Below are positions 1-11,588 of a stretch of DNA of 64,000 bases, in pieces (positions within the stretch are counted from its first letter, which is position 1; each line of letters opens with the position of its first letter). Source of the DNA: Turbatrix aceti (taxonomy: Eukaryota; Nematoda; Chromadorea; Rhabditida; Panagrolaimidae). Location of the stretch: assembly GCA_963969345.1 (NCBI GenBank), contig OZ017767.1, positions 2,294,001 to 2,358,000 of the forward strand, given 5' to 3'. The translations under genes and the position numbers were made by a program. The notes beneath the pieces are model-generated. The model worked only from the letters and a program-made list of their open reading frames with translations. It was not told the DNA's origin and did no database searches.

Positions 1-841
1 GAAGATGACTTCGGAGACGACAAAGAGGTAGGCCGAGGCGGTGAGGTCGTCGGGGGTGGCCGCGAGCACCAGGAGAGGTATGTCGGCGAGGACAAGGCCA
101 CACACCGGGATCGCGATGGCCAACTTGCGGGAGAGACTGTCCCCGAGGCGACCAAGGAGGGTGGAGGTGATGATCGCGATCAGGGTCATGGATATGGTGC
201 TAAACTGGTGGCGAGGTAACAAGATTTTTTTAATGCATTTTTTGGTGGTAAAAAACTGAGCGATTCGTTGCATTTCTAGCAATATATTTTTAAATATTAA
301 AAAAATAACAATTTGTGAAAGTAAAAAAATTGTTACGTAAATCTAATTTTTAAAAACTGAAACAAATTCTTTTCGAGCAATAACTGTTCCTCACGAAAAG
401 CAACATGTCTCGAAACGATGTTTTTTTAAACTTTTTCAAAACCACAAAAACTTTTTTTGTTTTTTTTTTTGTTTTTTTATGGGCAACAAAAAATTCTATA
501 ATTTTTTATAAATTAAAAAATTTATTTCAAAAATCAAAAATTATTTTTTTATATATAAAAAAAAGTTATTTTCATAAAAAAACTGATTAAGGAGTGAATT
601 TTTTTGTTCACCAAACGAACCCGTATTGCATGATGGCATTCGCCAGCGTCTGCAGCACCTGATTCGACGAGGCGACACCCGGATTCGCGCAACCACCCTC
701 TTCGAGGCCGGCTTCTCGCCAGTGCTGGACGCATAGCTTGTGATAGATCATGGACTGAACGACGGGAAACAGCATCGCCGATGTCACCGAATAAAGGGCG
801 ACAAAGAGGGCAATCTGCCAGATTCCCCTGACCCGAATCAT
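1..841 (-). CDS. SLC46/proton-coupled folate transporter-like MFS protein, 5' part
   Basis: Two minus-strand exons, 612-841 (start ATG at 841) and 1-199, join in phase 2 across a 412-bp intron (GT...TTTAG). The gene runs off the left edge. Exon 1 encodes a short cytoplasmic start, a hydrophobic helix (IALFVALYSVTSAMLFPVV), then a Cys-containing luminal loop. Exon 2 encodes two further hydrophobic helices around LLGRLGDSLSRK, a good match to the G-x-x-x-D-x-x-[G/S]-R-[K/R] loop of major facilitator proteins. The layout of TM1, Cys loop and GRLGD.x.SRK resembles SLC46 (folate/haem/muropeptide transporters), so a plasma or lysosomal membrane proton-coupled symporter is likely. Substrate cannot be told from this fragment. 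Family assignment is by recall of motif order; another MFS group is the main alternative. Confidence 0.6.
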
Positions 842-1213
842 CTTATTCAATGATTCGGGATCAATTTATTTTTTTTACAACTTTTTTATAACTGCCTTCG
901 AGAAGTCACACCACCAGAAGAATCAAGAGAAAAGAGCTTGAAGCAAAGGTGCCTGCAGCTTTTCCTTCTGGCGTTCCGTGTCCAACGAACGCGTATATAA
1001 AAGTTCGCAAAAATAATACATTTTTCTCGTGGATCGTTGTTTTCTTTTTTTGTTGTAATCGTAATCACGATATCACGCGTTAATCCTTATCGTAATGTTT
1101 TTTTTCTGTGAAAAGTCATCTGATGTGTGGTTTTTGCAGACTGACGGCGAACACACTTGTCACCGGCTTGGACTTTAGACTGTTTTTTGTGCAAATCGAT
1201 CCTTCGGCCGCCG
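842..1213. promoter_or_regulatory. divergent intergenic promoter region
   Basis: This 372-bp stretch separates the start codons of the minus-strand MFS gene and the plus-strand mL51 gene, so it must hold both promoters and 5' leaders. I see no clear TATA box with a convincing position. A GTATATAAAAG stretch near 992-1002 is the best TATA-like sequence. Two short minus-strand ORFs here show no protein similarity. Confidence 0.4.
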
Positions 1214-2143
1214 ATGATTGCAAATGTGAGTTTTTTAACTGGGGTTAAAGTTTTGGAGTCTGTTTTCACTGCGTGACAATGTTTGATTGAGTTTTTAATA
1301 ATGTAAGATAATTTAAAACTGTTTAGTTTCGTTTTTTTCAGGCTTTATTTTTAGTTTTTTAACTGTGGGAGTAACTTTTTCCATGGAAGTGATTTTTATG
1401 CCAAGTTTCATATTTTCTCTCTAAAGGGGTTTTTTGAATTTTTAACTGATCGGTTTTGTGCTAGTTTTAATGCAGAAAAAAATGTCATGCTTTTTTAACT
1501 GTCATGCTTTCAAAAAGTATTTTACTCCAATTTTCAATTGTCTCCCTTCCAGAGCCTGAAACTCTCCACCGAGCCTTTCGCGGCGACGATCTCTTCCATC
1601 CGGAGCTTCCACGACCGCTCCGGCGTGCCCCGCGTCGCAGACGACCGCATCAAGCGGATGTTTCCGTCCGTCGACTCCGGTTATTACTACCGCTACCACC
1701 GACGGGGCGTCGACCCTCTCCCCCGTCTCCCTGACTGCAAGACCCCGGTCGCGGCTCCCAAATACAAGGTACGCGATTCCTGGGCCCCTCACCAGGCGCA
1801 CTTCGGGGAGAACGACTACATCGACCTCCTCGGCAACGGTCGCGTCCATCCCGCGCAACTCCAGTACCACGTCCCTCGATGGCTACGCGGCTTTCCCGGT
1901 CAGCACAAGGCCAACGAACTCGTCAAACTCATTCACTATCGTAATCTGTACAAGGAGAAGCTCCGCGCAAACGCACCCCACCAATGGCATCAGTTGGTGA
2001 AGAGAATCAAGTACCTCATGCAGTACCATAATTACCGTAAGCAGGACGAGCTGCACGACGAACGGGATCTGGGATTGTGGGAAGAGGAGCCGGACTACTT
2101 TTACAAGGACAAGAGTCGGCGGAGTTACAAGGACCTGGTTTGA
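1214..2143 (+). CDS. mrpl-51: mitochondrial large-subunit ribosomal protein mL51
   Basis: Exon 1 is only four codons (1214-1225, MIAN), followed by GTGAG. The intron 1226-1552 ends CTTCCAG and exon 2 runs 1553-2143, giving 200 residues. The region from GVPRVADDRIKRMFP through WAPHQAHFGENDYIDLLGNGRVHPAQLQYHVPRWLRGF matches the diagnostic core of mL51 (an F-G-x-N-D-Y-I-D-I-L-G block followed by a W-L-x-G-F block). It is a structural protein of the mitochondrial 39S/54S subunit. The N-terminus is basic/hydroxylated, consistent with import. The C-terminus carries a basic, Tyr-rich tail. A polyadenylation hexamer AATAAA lies at 2221-2226. The short first exon is chosen because it gives ATG, phase 0 and a good donor; the start is less sure than the body. 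Confidence 0.85.
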
Positions 2144-2659
2144 GGGGTAGGATGTTGTTTTTTGGGGGAATCAGTTGTTGTTGAGTGATTTGTATTGTTT
2201 TAGGATATTACTTTGGATTGAATAAACACTTTTGGAACTTGTGAGATAAAAAAACTGTTGAATCTTCTCCTCGTCGAAGACAAATTTCGTTGCAGGACAA
2301 CAAACAATGTACCCTAAAACAATTCTTTTTGTATGTATTAATTTAGTTGTTTTTTCATCATTTTATCCATTAAATAATGTTTGGAAGGCTTCCTCTGTAT
2401 TAAATGAAAACTTTGGAACGGAAAAACTGTTGACGTCTGAGATTCTCAATGCACATCAAATATTGACAGCTGAAACTGCTGACATGTCTCAGCTGTCAAA
2501 ATTTTCGTCGATCAAAATTTTCGTTGTAGGACAAAAACTGTATTTCGGATTGTTTTATTTTGTTCATTTTTTCCTCGAAATCACCTTTTACGTTATTTTT
2601 TTTCAAAATCACCCTTTTATCCATCAAAAAATCAACAAGAAATAATATCAATACCAAAA
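2144..2659. other. intergenic, AT-rich
   Basis: Between the converging 3' ends of mL51 and the hAT-like gene A. It has two loosely similar blocks (around 2266-2300 and 2505-2535, core TTTCGTTG-AGGACAA). A 112-codon plus-strand ORF at 2307-2645 begins with a hydrophobic stretch but shows no recognisable domain or splice context; I do not call it a gene. Confidence 0.4.
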
Positions 2660-5529
2660 TTATTCGTTCTCCTTCCAATCGCACATTGCAGAATACCCCA
2701 ACTTTTCTTTCGCAGTCCGAACCGCAACCTGAGCATTGTAGCTCGTATCTGCCGACGGTCGTCCCGCGACAGAAGCTCTGAAGTACGAAAAAAGTCCTTC
2801 GGCGCCGGAACAGGAAGCCGGAACGCACAGAAGATGCCGGGCAACACTGGACATGAACTTCCACCTCGAAGGACAGTTGGCCCAGTTCATGATCAAATTC
2901 CCGGAAGCCGAATCCTCCGGAGTGGTGCAAAAGTAATCGTTGATCTCCCGATCAGCCTGGGTAGCTGCGTCCGCGACCGGGGCCAGTAGGAAAGCCCGAG
3001 GATGATTGGCAGGGCGTTCTTCGACCGCTGAAGCGGGAATTTCGGCCGTGACGAATTTGTGCAGCGCACTTCTGGCTTTCAATCCCGCTTCACGACCCAG
3101 GGTGTCAGCAACATCGCCCCAGGTGGTGTCCAGGAAGCAGGTGGCGAGCTGAATCTCTCCAAGGAAGGCCTCTTCTTTCTTGCGCAGCAGAAAGACGACA
3201 GCCTTGCCCAGGGCGCTGGTGAGAGCATCCTCCGACGCTGCGTGTTGGTCGAAGCGTTTGACAAGTTTGAAGTAGGTCGGAGAGACGAGGTGGATCGTGG
3301 GCTTCTGATCGTCTCCCAGCAGGTGAAGAGCGTCGAACAGGTCTTGGTAGACCGAGACAAACTTTTTCAGGGCGTCGGTTTTGTTTCGGATTTTGGTGAG
3401 CGCCTCGCCGTACGCCTCGCGGTCCTGAGCATCGTTGGTCTCCAGGTACGAGGAGATGATTTCCAGGTCTCCGGGCTTGAGTTGGATGAAATTCTTGGTC
3501 AGCGTGAAAAATCCCATCCAACGGGTGTCGTTTTCGTCCGACAGCGATGGCAGACTGTCCAGGAGTCTCGGATGTTCCCGAACGTAAACCACAAAGATTC
3601 TGGAAAAAGTCAGGTAAGACAGGTGACAAAAATTAGGAAAAACTCACCGGATGAGATGGATTGTCTTGCCGAGATCCTTGAGCACAGCTTTGGCGGATTC
3701 GTCGAGTGGTCCATCGATGGAAAGGTTCTTGTCACCTTTTTTGTCCGGGAAGATGGCCCGTTTGGCGACGGTGTGGAGCGAGTGGGCCGCGCAGACCAGG
3801 TTGCGCTTCAGCGCGGGAATCTTGTATCCGTCGGCCCTCTCCCCACTGACCACGGTGTCGAAGCCGTCGATGGCGTACTCGGTTTTGAGCTGAAACAAGT
3901 TATTGTACCCCTGGGACAGGTGAGTCACCTGACTTACCTCCTCGACGAATTTCTCGAGATCCGGCGTGGTCGGACGCTGCGTGAACTGTTTCAGGGCCAC
4001 GGGCAGGGCGACCATTTCGTTTTTCGCCGAGAGAACGTGGATGACCGCACCGATGTAGTGTCTCTGTTTTTTGGAAGTCAGGTCGATGACCAGGTGACAT
4101 CCGCCGCGGGATTTGTTCAACCTGATGAATGTCGAAATCACCTGGGTCGCTTCTCGACCAATTGTCGCAATGTCACGAGAGAGATTTCCATTTGTGAACT
4201 AAAAAACACGTCAAATTCGTATTTTTCAGCTGTCCAAAATAAAAACCTACCAAAAAAGACCGCACATCCGGCGCGACCGAATTCTTGCTTTTCGACTTTT
4301 TTCCAGCCTCGTAGTACATGTCCCCGACGGTCTGTATGAACTCCATGATCGCCGGTGAGGTCAGAAAATCCAACGGAATTCCCGAAGTGGAAGCGAGTAA
4401 AATCAACGCTCCCTTCAACTCGGTCCTGACCTCCTCAGGCAACTCGGAACGTGTCGGAACAGAAGTTTTGCTAAAACAACAATCGACGTGGATTTTGAAA
4501 CTGCCGCCATCGCTGAGAAAACACTTCTGGCAGACATTGCACCTGAGAGCCACAATTTCGTCGTTGTGCATGATTTTTGATCCAGAAATTCCCTTCGGCT
4601 CCAGGTGATAGGTTCCGTCTTCGATGAATTTCTGGATAACCGCCTTGTCGGCGGCGCTCAGTCGACGGCGCTTGGGGCCCTGGGAGACAGGTGTGGTAGG
4701 TGTCGGGGATCTGGAGTCTTCGCTTTCGACGGAAGCCGAGGCAGTCGTCGCGGAAAAGTAGGATCCGACGGGTCCGAAATCTTTGACGTCTTCGTCAAAG
4801 GATTCGTAGAGGTACTTTTGACCGGGTTGCTGAGCGGGGATTCCTGGAATTTCAAAGTTGAAAAATCATCAAAAAATTATCAATTTTGTGCAAAATTTAA
4901 AAAAATTAAAATTAAAATTTATAAATTAAAATAAATAAATTAAATTTATAAATTAAAAACAAAAATAAATAAAAATAAAATTTTATAAAATAAAAATTAT
5001 AAAATTTGTCAAAAATAAAAAAAAATATTAAAAAAAATCGAAAATAGCGTACAAAAAATTGTTTTTAAAAATCGAAAATAAACATTCAAAATTTTTTTTA
5101 TGATTTTTACACATTTTTATTGCCCCTGCCAAATTGTATTCCCTGCTCACCTGTATCATCGCCCTTGAAGGCCGCGCACCTGTTGGTGTGGATTTTAAAG
5201 CTCCCACCGTCACTGAGAAACAGTTCAAAGCAGATGCTACACCTGAGAGCGATGATCTCGTCTTCGTGCATGACTTTTTCGCCGAACGGTCCCTTGGATT
5301 CGAGGCGATACGTGCCATCGTCGATCATCGTCTGAATTGCTGATTTGTCGCTCACGCTGAGGCGCCGACGCTTTTTTGACGACCTGGATGTGAGCTGCGA
5401 GCTGGTGGTAGTATTCGTACTCGTCGGTGTACCGGAAAAACATGATTCGACGACTTGAAAATTCTTAACGTCCTCGTTGTTGCCGTTAACGCCATAAGCG
5501 CCGTAAACATTGTACATCTGGTGTTGCAT
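2660..5529 (-). CDS. hAT transposase-derived protein A with two zinc-finger modules
   Basis: Four exons on the minus strand: 5151-5529, 4251-4843, 3648-4198, 2660-3599. All phases fit, giving about 820 residues with no internal stop. Exons 1 and 2 each encode the same module: a basic KRRRLS stretch, a DGTY.LE.KG segment, then LRC.x.C...FLSDGGSFKIH...C, a C2H-C-type (BED-like) finger. Exons 3-4 hold a hAT-type core: VIDLTSKKQRHYIGAVIH (first Asp region), FDTVVSGERADGY (second Asp), the C.xHSL box CAAHSLHTVAKRAIF, TRWMGFF, LATCFLD, and the C-terminal dimerisation block SCSGAEGLFSYFRAS with the Glu. It may still be a mobile-element gene, but multiple introns, no evident TIRs and a diverged paired neighbour suggest a domesticated DNA-binding protein (inference). 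A 48-nt GTAAGT...TTTCAG segment at 3890-3937 may be an optional in-frame intron. Confidence 0.75.
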
Positions 5530-6321
5530 TTTGTTTGTGTATCAACGCTGAAAAAACCATTGATACATAAATAAATCGTATAGTACAAAAAAGAACGAAC
5601 GCGAAAAACGAAAAAAAAGCAAAAAGAACGTGACGGTAAAAATCAATTTTACGGAAACTGGCTCGCCTGTTCACCGCTAACGTGCATGCGTATGCATACG
5701 CGTCGATAGGCGAACGAACCAACCAACCAACACGAGGAATAAAAACAGGAGGCAAAAGCAGATGTGTGCTCTTTTTCGTTGACATACTGGCCAGCTGGCA
5801 TTCGAGAAGCAGCTGCAGGCTTAAAAATAGGGACACAACACATTAGCAAGCAAAAAGGGGATAAACCGTCTGCCAGAGCCTATTATTTGCTCAAGCGACA
5901 AATAAGCAAAAATTAACTGTTTAGCGTCCTTGTTTTTTTTCGCGAAAAAAAATACGATAAGCAAAGAGCACGAAAAATACGATAAGCAAACTTCAAAAAA
6001 ATTTGACTGCGCTAATTTTACACGCTGCAGGAGATAAATTTAAATTTCAAAAATCTGACCCCGCCAAAAAAAACATTGCGCGAATAACAGACAACGTGTA
6101 TTTTTTTAACCGGACAGACGACAATATTGAGAATAAATATGCAAGTTACGCGTGCGATCATCGGCCACAATTCGTATTCTAATCAACGCACAAAAAAAGC
6201 AAAAAAGCGTTCGTTCGCTCTGTTCGACTCTTTTTTTGCTCTTGCTGCTTTTATTATTTTTTTGGTGTTAGCTATTTTTTCTTCTCTTCTGCATTATTTT
6301 TTCCTTTTCTCTTCTTCGATC
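5530..6321. promoter_or_regulatory. bidirectional promoter region between two hAT-derived genes
   Basis: The two hAT-derived genes point away from each other across this 792-bp spacer. It contains a direct repeat AAAAATACGATAAGCAAA at 5948-5965 and 5973-5990, and tetranucleotide-like CAAC repeats near 5719-5731. The small ORFs across it have no similarity. The region just 5' of 6322 is a T/C-rich tract ending near the gene B start. Confidence 0.45.
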
Positions 6322-8426
6322 ATGCAGAACAACGATCACCTAAAATCCTTTCTCGATGACGTCGCGGAATTCGGAGCCACGACTTCGTCTTCTCACCAGA
6401 GCCTGCATTCTCCATGGTCACCTGTCTACAGTGATAAATCGCCCGAACCAAAGCCAAGAAAACTCCGTTGCCTCGAAAACGAAGGCGAAGAAGAAGCGGC
6501 CATGTTGAGGGAAATCGACGCTGGTATCGTTCGCCGCAATTTGGGTGACTATAATTTATCGGATCTCAGCGGAGGAAGCAGTTTAGCGAGTCACATTCTG
6601 CATTGTGCCGCCAGAAATGCCCAAAACTCCGCTCACGCGAAAAATCCTGTTCGCGCAGAGTTTCCTCCAGAAGAGCTCCAAAAAATCAGACGTGAAATGA
6701 TTATTATGTTCGCCATGTCTGGGATGCGGAAGCCGATCGATTTCCTGACTTCACCGGATTTTTTGAATTTTCTGCAGACCTTCATCAATTCGATCTTCGC
6801 CCTGAGTGACCCGGACACGAATTTGCTGTGTCCTGATGCTTCTGTTCTTTTTGTAGGTTTTTTTTTCACAAAACAATTTTTCTTACGTTTGTAATATTTC
6901 AGCAACCAGAAATAAATATATTTCATTGCACCGCAGTTCTCGCACGTGAAGCGGTCCCCGTAATTTCAAACTTCATCAAGGCCAACAAAACCCACGGCGG
7001 ATGTCACCTGGTCATCGACCTGACTTCCAAAAAACAGAGACACTACATCGGTGCGGTCATCCACGTTCTCTCGGCTAAAAACGAAATGGTCGCCCTGCCC
7101 GTGGCCCTGAAACAGTTCACGCAGCGTCCGACCACGCCGGATCTCGAGAAATTCGTCGAGGAGGTAAGTCAGGTGACTCACCTGTCCCAGGGGTACAATA
7201 ACTTGTTTCAGCTCAAAACCGAGTACGCCATCGACGGCTTCGACACCGTGGTCAGTGGGGAGAGGGCCGACGGATACAAGATCCCTGCGTTGAAGCGCAA
7301 CCTGGTCTGCGCTGCCCACTCGCTTCACACCGTCGCCAAACGGGCCATTTTCCCGGACAAAAAAGGTGACAAGACCCTTTCCATCGATGGACAACTCGAC
7401 GAATCCGCCAAAGCTGTGCTCAAGGATCTCGGCAAGACAATCCATCTCATCCGGTGAGTTTTTCCTAATTTTTGTCACCTGTCTTACCTGACTTTTTCCA
7501 GAATCTTTGTGGTTTACGTTCGGGAACATCCGAGACTCCTGGACAGTCTGCCATCGCTGTCGGACGAAAACGACACCCGTTGGATGGGATTTTTCACGCT
7601 GACCAAGAATTTCATCCAACTCAAGCCCGGAGACCTGGAAATCATCTCCTCGTACCTGGAGACCAACGATGCTCTGGACCGCGAGGCGTACGGCGAGGCG
7701 CTCACCAAGATCCGAAACAAAACCGACGCCCTGAAAAAGTTTGTCTCGGTCTACCAAGACCTGTTTGACGCCCTTCACCTGCTGGGAGACGATCAGAAGC
7801 CCACGATCCACCTCGTCTCTCCGACCTACTTCAAACTTGTCAAACGCTTCGACCAACACGCAGCGTCGGAGGATGCTCTCACCAGCGCCCTGGGCAAGGC
7901 TGTCGTCCTTCTGCTGCGCAAGAAAGAAGAGGCCTTCCTTGGAGAGATTCAGCTCGCCACCTGCCTCCTGGATCTCAACTGGCGCGACGTTTTCGATGTC
8001 ATCGGTGAAGAAATGGCGCTGAAGGCCAGAGACACCCTGCGAAAGTTCATGGAGTCCGAATGCGAACGTCAACGGAGGCCTAATGACCGATTTGCCAGTT
8101 TGTGCTCGAACGCGAATTCTGTGAACTTTGAATTGCAGAGTTATTTTTCGTATGAGAATCAAGAATCGCTGTCTGGAAAGTTGATCATGGACTGGGGTGA
8201 TCACATGCGCTCATGGCAGATCATGCACGGCGTCGCGCGACAGCTGCTTTCCATCCCGGCTACCTGTATGGCAACTGAGGATATTTTTTCGTACTTCAGA
8301 GAATCTGACCTCAGACGTCCAATTGAGGATACGGTCCACAGCGCGAGCGTCGTCATCCGCACTGCAAAGGAAAAGCTTGATCACACGTTCGTTTGCGATT
8401 TGATTGACGATTTGGGTTTGGATTGA
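6322..8426 (+). CDS. hAT transposase-derived protein B
   Basis: Three exons, 6322-6852, 6903-7453 and 7502-8426, give about 668 residues. The same splice phases as gene A are kept. The middle (from GGCHLVIDLTSKKQ to GEIQLATC) is nearly identical to gene A, while both ends are far more diverged. The N-terminal exon aligns with gene A exon 2 (GGSSLASHILHC, then PIDFLTSPDFLNFLQ) but the CxxC half of the finger is missing, so zinc binding is doubtful. The C-terminus keeps ATEDIFSYFRES, equivalent to the hAT dimerisation block with its Glu. The start at 6322 is chosen by analogy with gene A (both begin MQ-rich just before an acidic/Ser-rich segment); an upstream in-frame ATG region would add an unlikely hydrophobic leader. 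An optional 48-nt intron sits at 7164-7211. Confidence 0.7.
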
Positions 8427-8918
8427 TCTCTTGTTTTTTGTTGACAGTTGCATAAATTATGGATTTTGTGATCTTTTTGCATGACGAAGGCGAAAAACAT
8501 TCCAACAAATTAGTTTTTTTGGCGGAAAAGACGGATTTTGACGGTAAAAAAGGCAGAAATTATAAAAAACGACGAAACAAAAAAAATTGGATTGAAAAAA
8601 CCGTTCGCAGGAATACGATTAAACTTACGATCAGCAAAGTAATGTTTCGGTGTTTATGATACCGTAATAACATTCAATCGTGTGTTCAGTTTGAAACGAT
8701 TCCCGGCACGAATTTTCAAAACAGACGATTCTTTCCTTAATTTTTTTTCAGAACGCGTCTTTTTTTTCGTGATTTCATGTTTATGTAACGAATTTACGGG
8801 TTCGAATCTCAAATTTATTCGAATTCAGTAAAAATCACGAATTCTTCCATTCCCATCAGCTGTACAACAAATTGCAGTAAAAAAACAAAAATCAAGTAAT
8901 CAAAGGCACAAAAACAAA
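8427..8918. other. intergenic between converging genes
   Basis: AT-rich sequence with no supported gene. It lies between the 3' ends of hAT-derived gene B and cyk-4. Nothing beyond A/T runs is seen. Confidence 0.4.
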
Positions 8919-11319
8919 TTAGAGCAACGGATCAGTGAAGAGTTCGGAGACTCTTGGTCGACGTCGGTTGAGAACGAGCGGCTCGATGATGGGAGAGGCA
9001 AAAGCAACGGTCGGCTGCGGCCTCATCGATGACTTTGCCACCGTCGAAGTCGTGACGTCGGTTGTCGTGTCAGCGACAATCGTTGTCAGCGGGTCGACGT
9101 GGTAGTCCTTGTGCTCGCAGATGCGGTAGTGCGACGGCACTCTCCGGGGGACGGGAGCAAAGAGAGCGTCATGGCGACCCGGGTGACGGGCATTTTCGAA
9201 CATTCGACGGGACATGTTGTTCTGGATGAAACGGTTGAAGAACTCCTACAACGACAAAACTTTGAAAACGTTCAAAAAAGGGAAAAAACTCACCGATGGC
9301 ATTTCAAGGAGGTAAAGCAGGATGACCTTCTTGCAATCCGACATGATGCATTCCGCCTGCGAGTGATCGGTCGTCAATTTGATATCCGTGAATGCCAGAG
9401 CCGCGCCGATGAGCAGGGGACTGAAAATGAGGGCCAAAGCTTCGGCGGTCATCTTGTTGTTCTGCGAGTTCGCGGCCACGCGTTGGAGGTGCAGCACGAC
9501 GTAGGCCAGGGTGTCGCGATGCGGAGCCGGCAGATCGAGGTACGCGGCGACGACGCCTTCGTCGTCCAGCTTCATGATCGACTTGAAGAAAAGATCGAAC
9601 GACGTCGTTGGGATCAGGAAATCCTAAACCAACATTTTTTTTACAAAAAATAGCACAAAACATCAAAAAAAGCGGATTTTTCTACTGTAAAACCTCAAAA
9701 AACATCCAAATTCCCTTTCCCCAAACATACCCTAAAAATACGGAAAAACCGTTTCACAGCGCCGCAGATGACTTCAGTCTCGACATTTTCGAGGGACGGT
9801 GGAACACGGCACGTGATAATGTCATGCGAGAGCTGCTTGACCTTGTTGACACTGCCAGGTACGCGGTAGATGCCCTCGAAGTTGAGACGATTCTTCTCGA
9901 GGGCAACGAAGCAGTGGATCAGGAAAGGCGGAATCATCGGATGCGATTTAGCGCACATCGAGTTGATCATGGGCTTCATGCCATCCGTGCGTTTGATCGG
10001 CAGCACTCGGGGGAGGCATGGCATCGGAGCCAGCGCCTGGCAGCCACGGTGGAAACGGACTTGGCAGTCTAAAAAAAACAAAAATAAAGTCATGGTAAAA
10101 AATAGAATTTTTGTAGTTTTAAACACTCCCGAAGCGAAACTACGGTAGCCTAAATTCAATCGTGCAATAAAACATACGAGTAGTTTTTTACAATTTTTCG
10201 GCTCGAGGGCAAGAAAGTACTCTCGAGGCGAAAATACAGTAAACCACACCCAATAGTCCAAAAACCTACCCAAGCACTTCAACGAGTTCTGTCCACCGAT
10301 TCCGAGCCTCTTGTGGCACACGTCGCAGGTTTCCCAGAGGGCAATGTTCCGCATGACCCGATGAGGGCGTCGCTCGATCGAATGAGCGCCAGTCCAGCTT
10401 GCTTGCAGGGTTTGCGGACTGCTCCTGAAAAAAATAACCACAATAATTTACCCTTTTGACCTAAAAAAACCCACAGCTCCGGCAACTTGACCATGGTCGC
10501 CGAATTGGTAAAAGGCGAGGCGGTCGGCGTCTTGAATTGGTCGTTGTCCATGACCTGGGCGAAGGAAGCCTCGCTGTTGGACCGACGAATGGGATACCGA
10601 ACCGCCGAGCTACCAACTTTCTCAGTCGGTCTTCGCGTAGAGACAGGCGTCACAATCGACGACGTCGCCGCCTCTACCACGGTGTACTGTTCCTTGACCG
10701 GTGACGATGTCGCGGAATCAATCGTAGCCATTGGGATGTTATAGGCCGATTTTGAGAGCCTCGAGTAGCGTTCCAGGGGCTCGTCGAGGTCCTCAGCGGT
10801 CGAGTCAAAGTCAATATCGTCATTGTCGTTGAAATCCACGGATTGTCGGGGCGGGGCAAAAGAGACGACGTCCGCGATGCTGTCGACGTCGGTCTGCTGG
10901 TTTTGGAGCATCGTTCGGACCTGGCGGAGACGCTTTCGATACTCTTCGATTTCGCTCAACGCATTTTGATGCTTCACGGACAACGCTGCGAGTTCAGCCT
11001 GACATCCATCGAACTTGGACCTGAGTTTTTGGTTTTCAGCTTCGAAGGCGGCTTTTGACCGCTTCAGGGCCTCGAGTTCGACAAGGTTGGTGTTGGCAAG
11101 GGTCTCGGCCGCGTGCCACTTTTGTCGAAGATCATCCACCAAGTCCAGCAGTTCCAGAGCGTCTACAGAAGCAAATTGAACGTAAATAAATGCCATAAAA
11201 CCGAAAAACTTACAATCATCGAGGCCTTCGTTGTTCATGGACACAGAATAGCTCCAGAGATCACAGTACTCCCGGATCAGTTGTGCCGAAGCATCGGAGC
11301 ATTCAACATTGTCAGTCAT
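8919..11319 (-). CDS. cyk-4: CYK-4/MgcRacGAP, centralspindlin Rho-family GAP
   Basis: Six exons: 11214-11319, 10475-11162, 10270-10424, 9731-10068, 9294-9623, 8919-9245; all phases agree, 647 residues. Order of domains: a coiled coil (about residues 35-140, LELLDLVDDLRQKWHAAETLAN onward in heptads); a Ser/Thr-rich acidic linker; a C1 zinc domain (H-x-x-M then CDVCHKRLG, LKCLDCQVRFHRGCQALAPMPC); and a RhoGAP domain beginning IPPFLIHCFVALE with the arginine finger in EGIYRVPGS, followed by AVKRFFRIFRDFLIP and NKMTAEALALIFSPLL. This coiled coil-C1-GAP order is specific for RACGAP1/CYK-4, which pairs with a kinesin-6 in centralspindlin at the spindle midzone and activates RhoA signalling in cytokinesis. 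The C-terminal tail is basic and Pro/Thr-rich. Length is near the family norm. Confidence 0.92.
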
Positions 11320-11588
11320 GGCAGAATCAGTAAGGTAAGACGAAAAAAACGAACGGGTGCGCAAAAAAAGACAACAAACAGGCAGAAAACGACCGCAACA
11401 AGAACGCAGCGCTCGGCGAACATCAAAGAAGAGGCAACCCGCCATTTTTATTTTCGTGCCGGGATCCTTCGAATCACAAAATGACAATTTTACGATCTTT
11501 TTGTCAATCAAATGTTATACTTATCCCATTTCTGTGTTCTCTTTCCAACCGTAATTGACAGTAACTTTATCACCCGTATCACACAATA

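Noticed and set aside
3059..4339. 426-codon plus-strand ORF
   Set aside because: It lies exactly antisense to exons and introns of hAT-derived gene A, runs through its splice sites, and has no domain. GC-rich coding sequence often leaves an open antisense frame.
6966..8204. 412-codon minus-strand ORF
   Set aside because: It is the antisense shadow of hAT-derived gene B, sharing sequence with the shadow in gene A because the cores are nearly identical.
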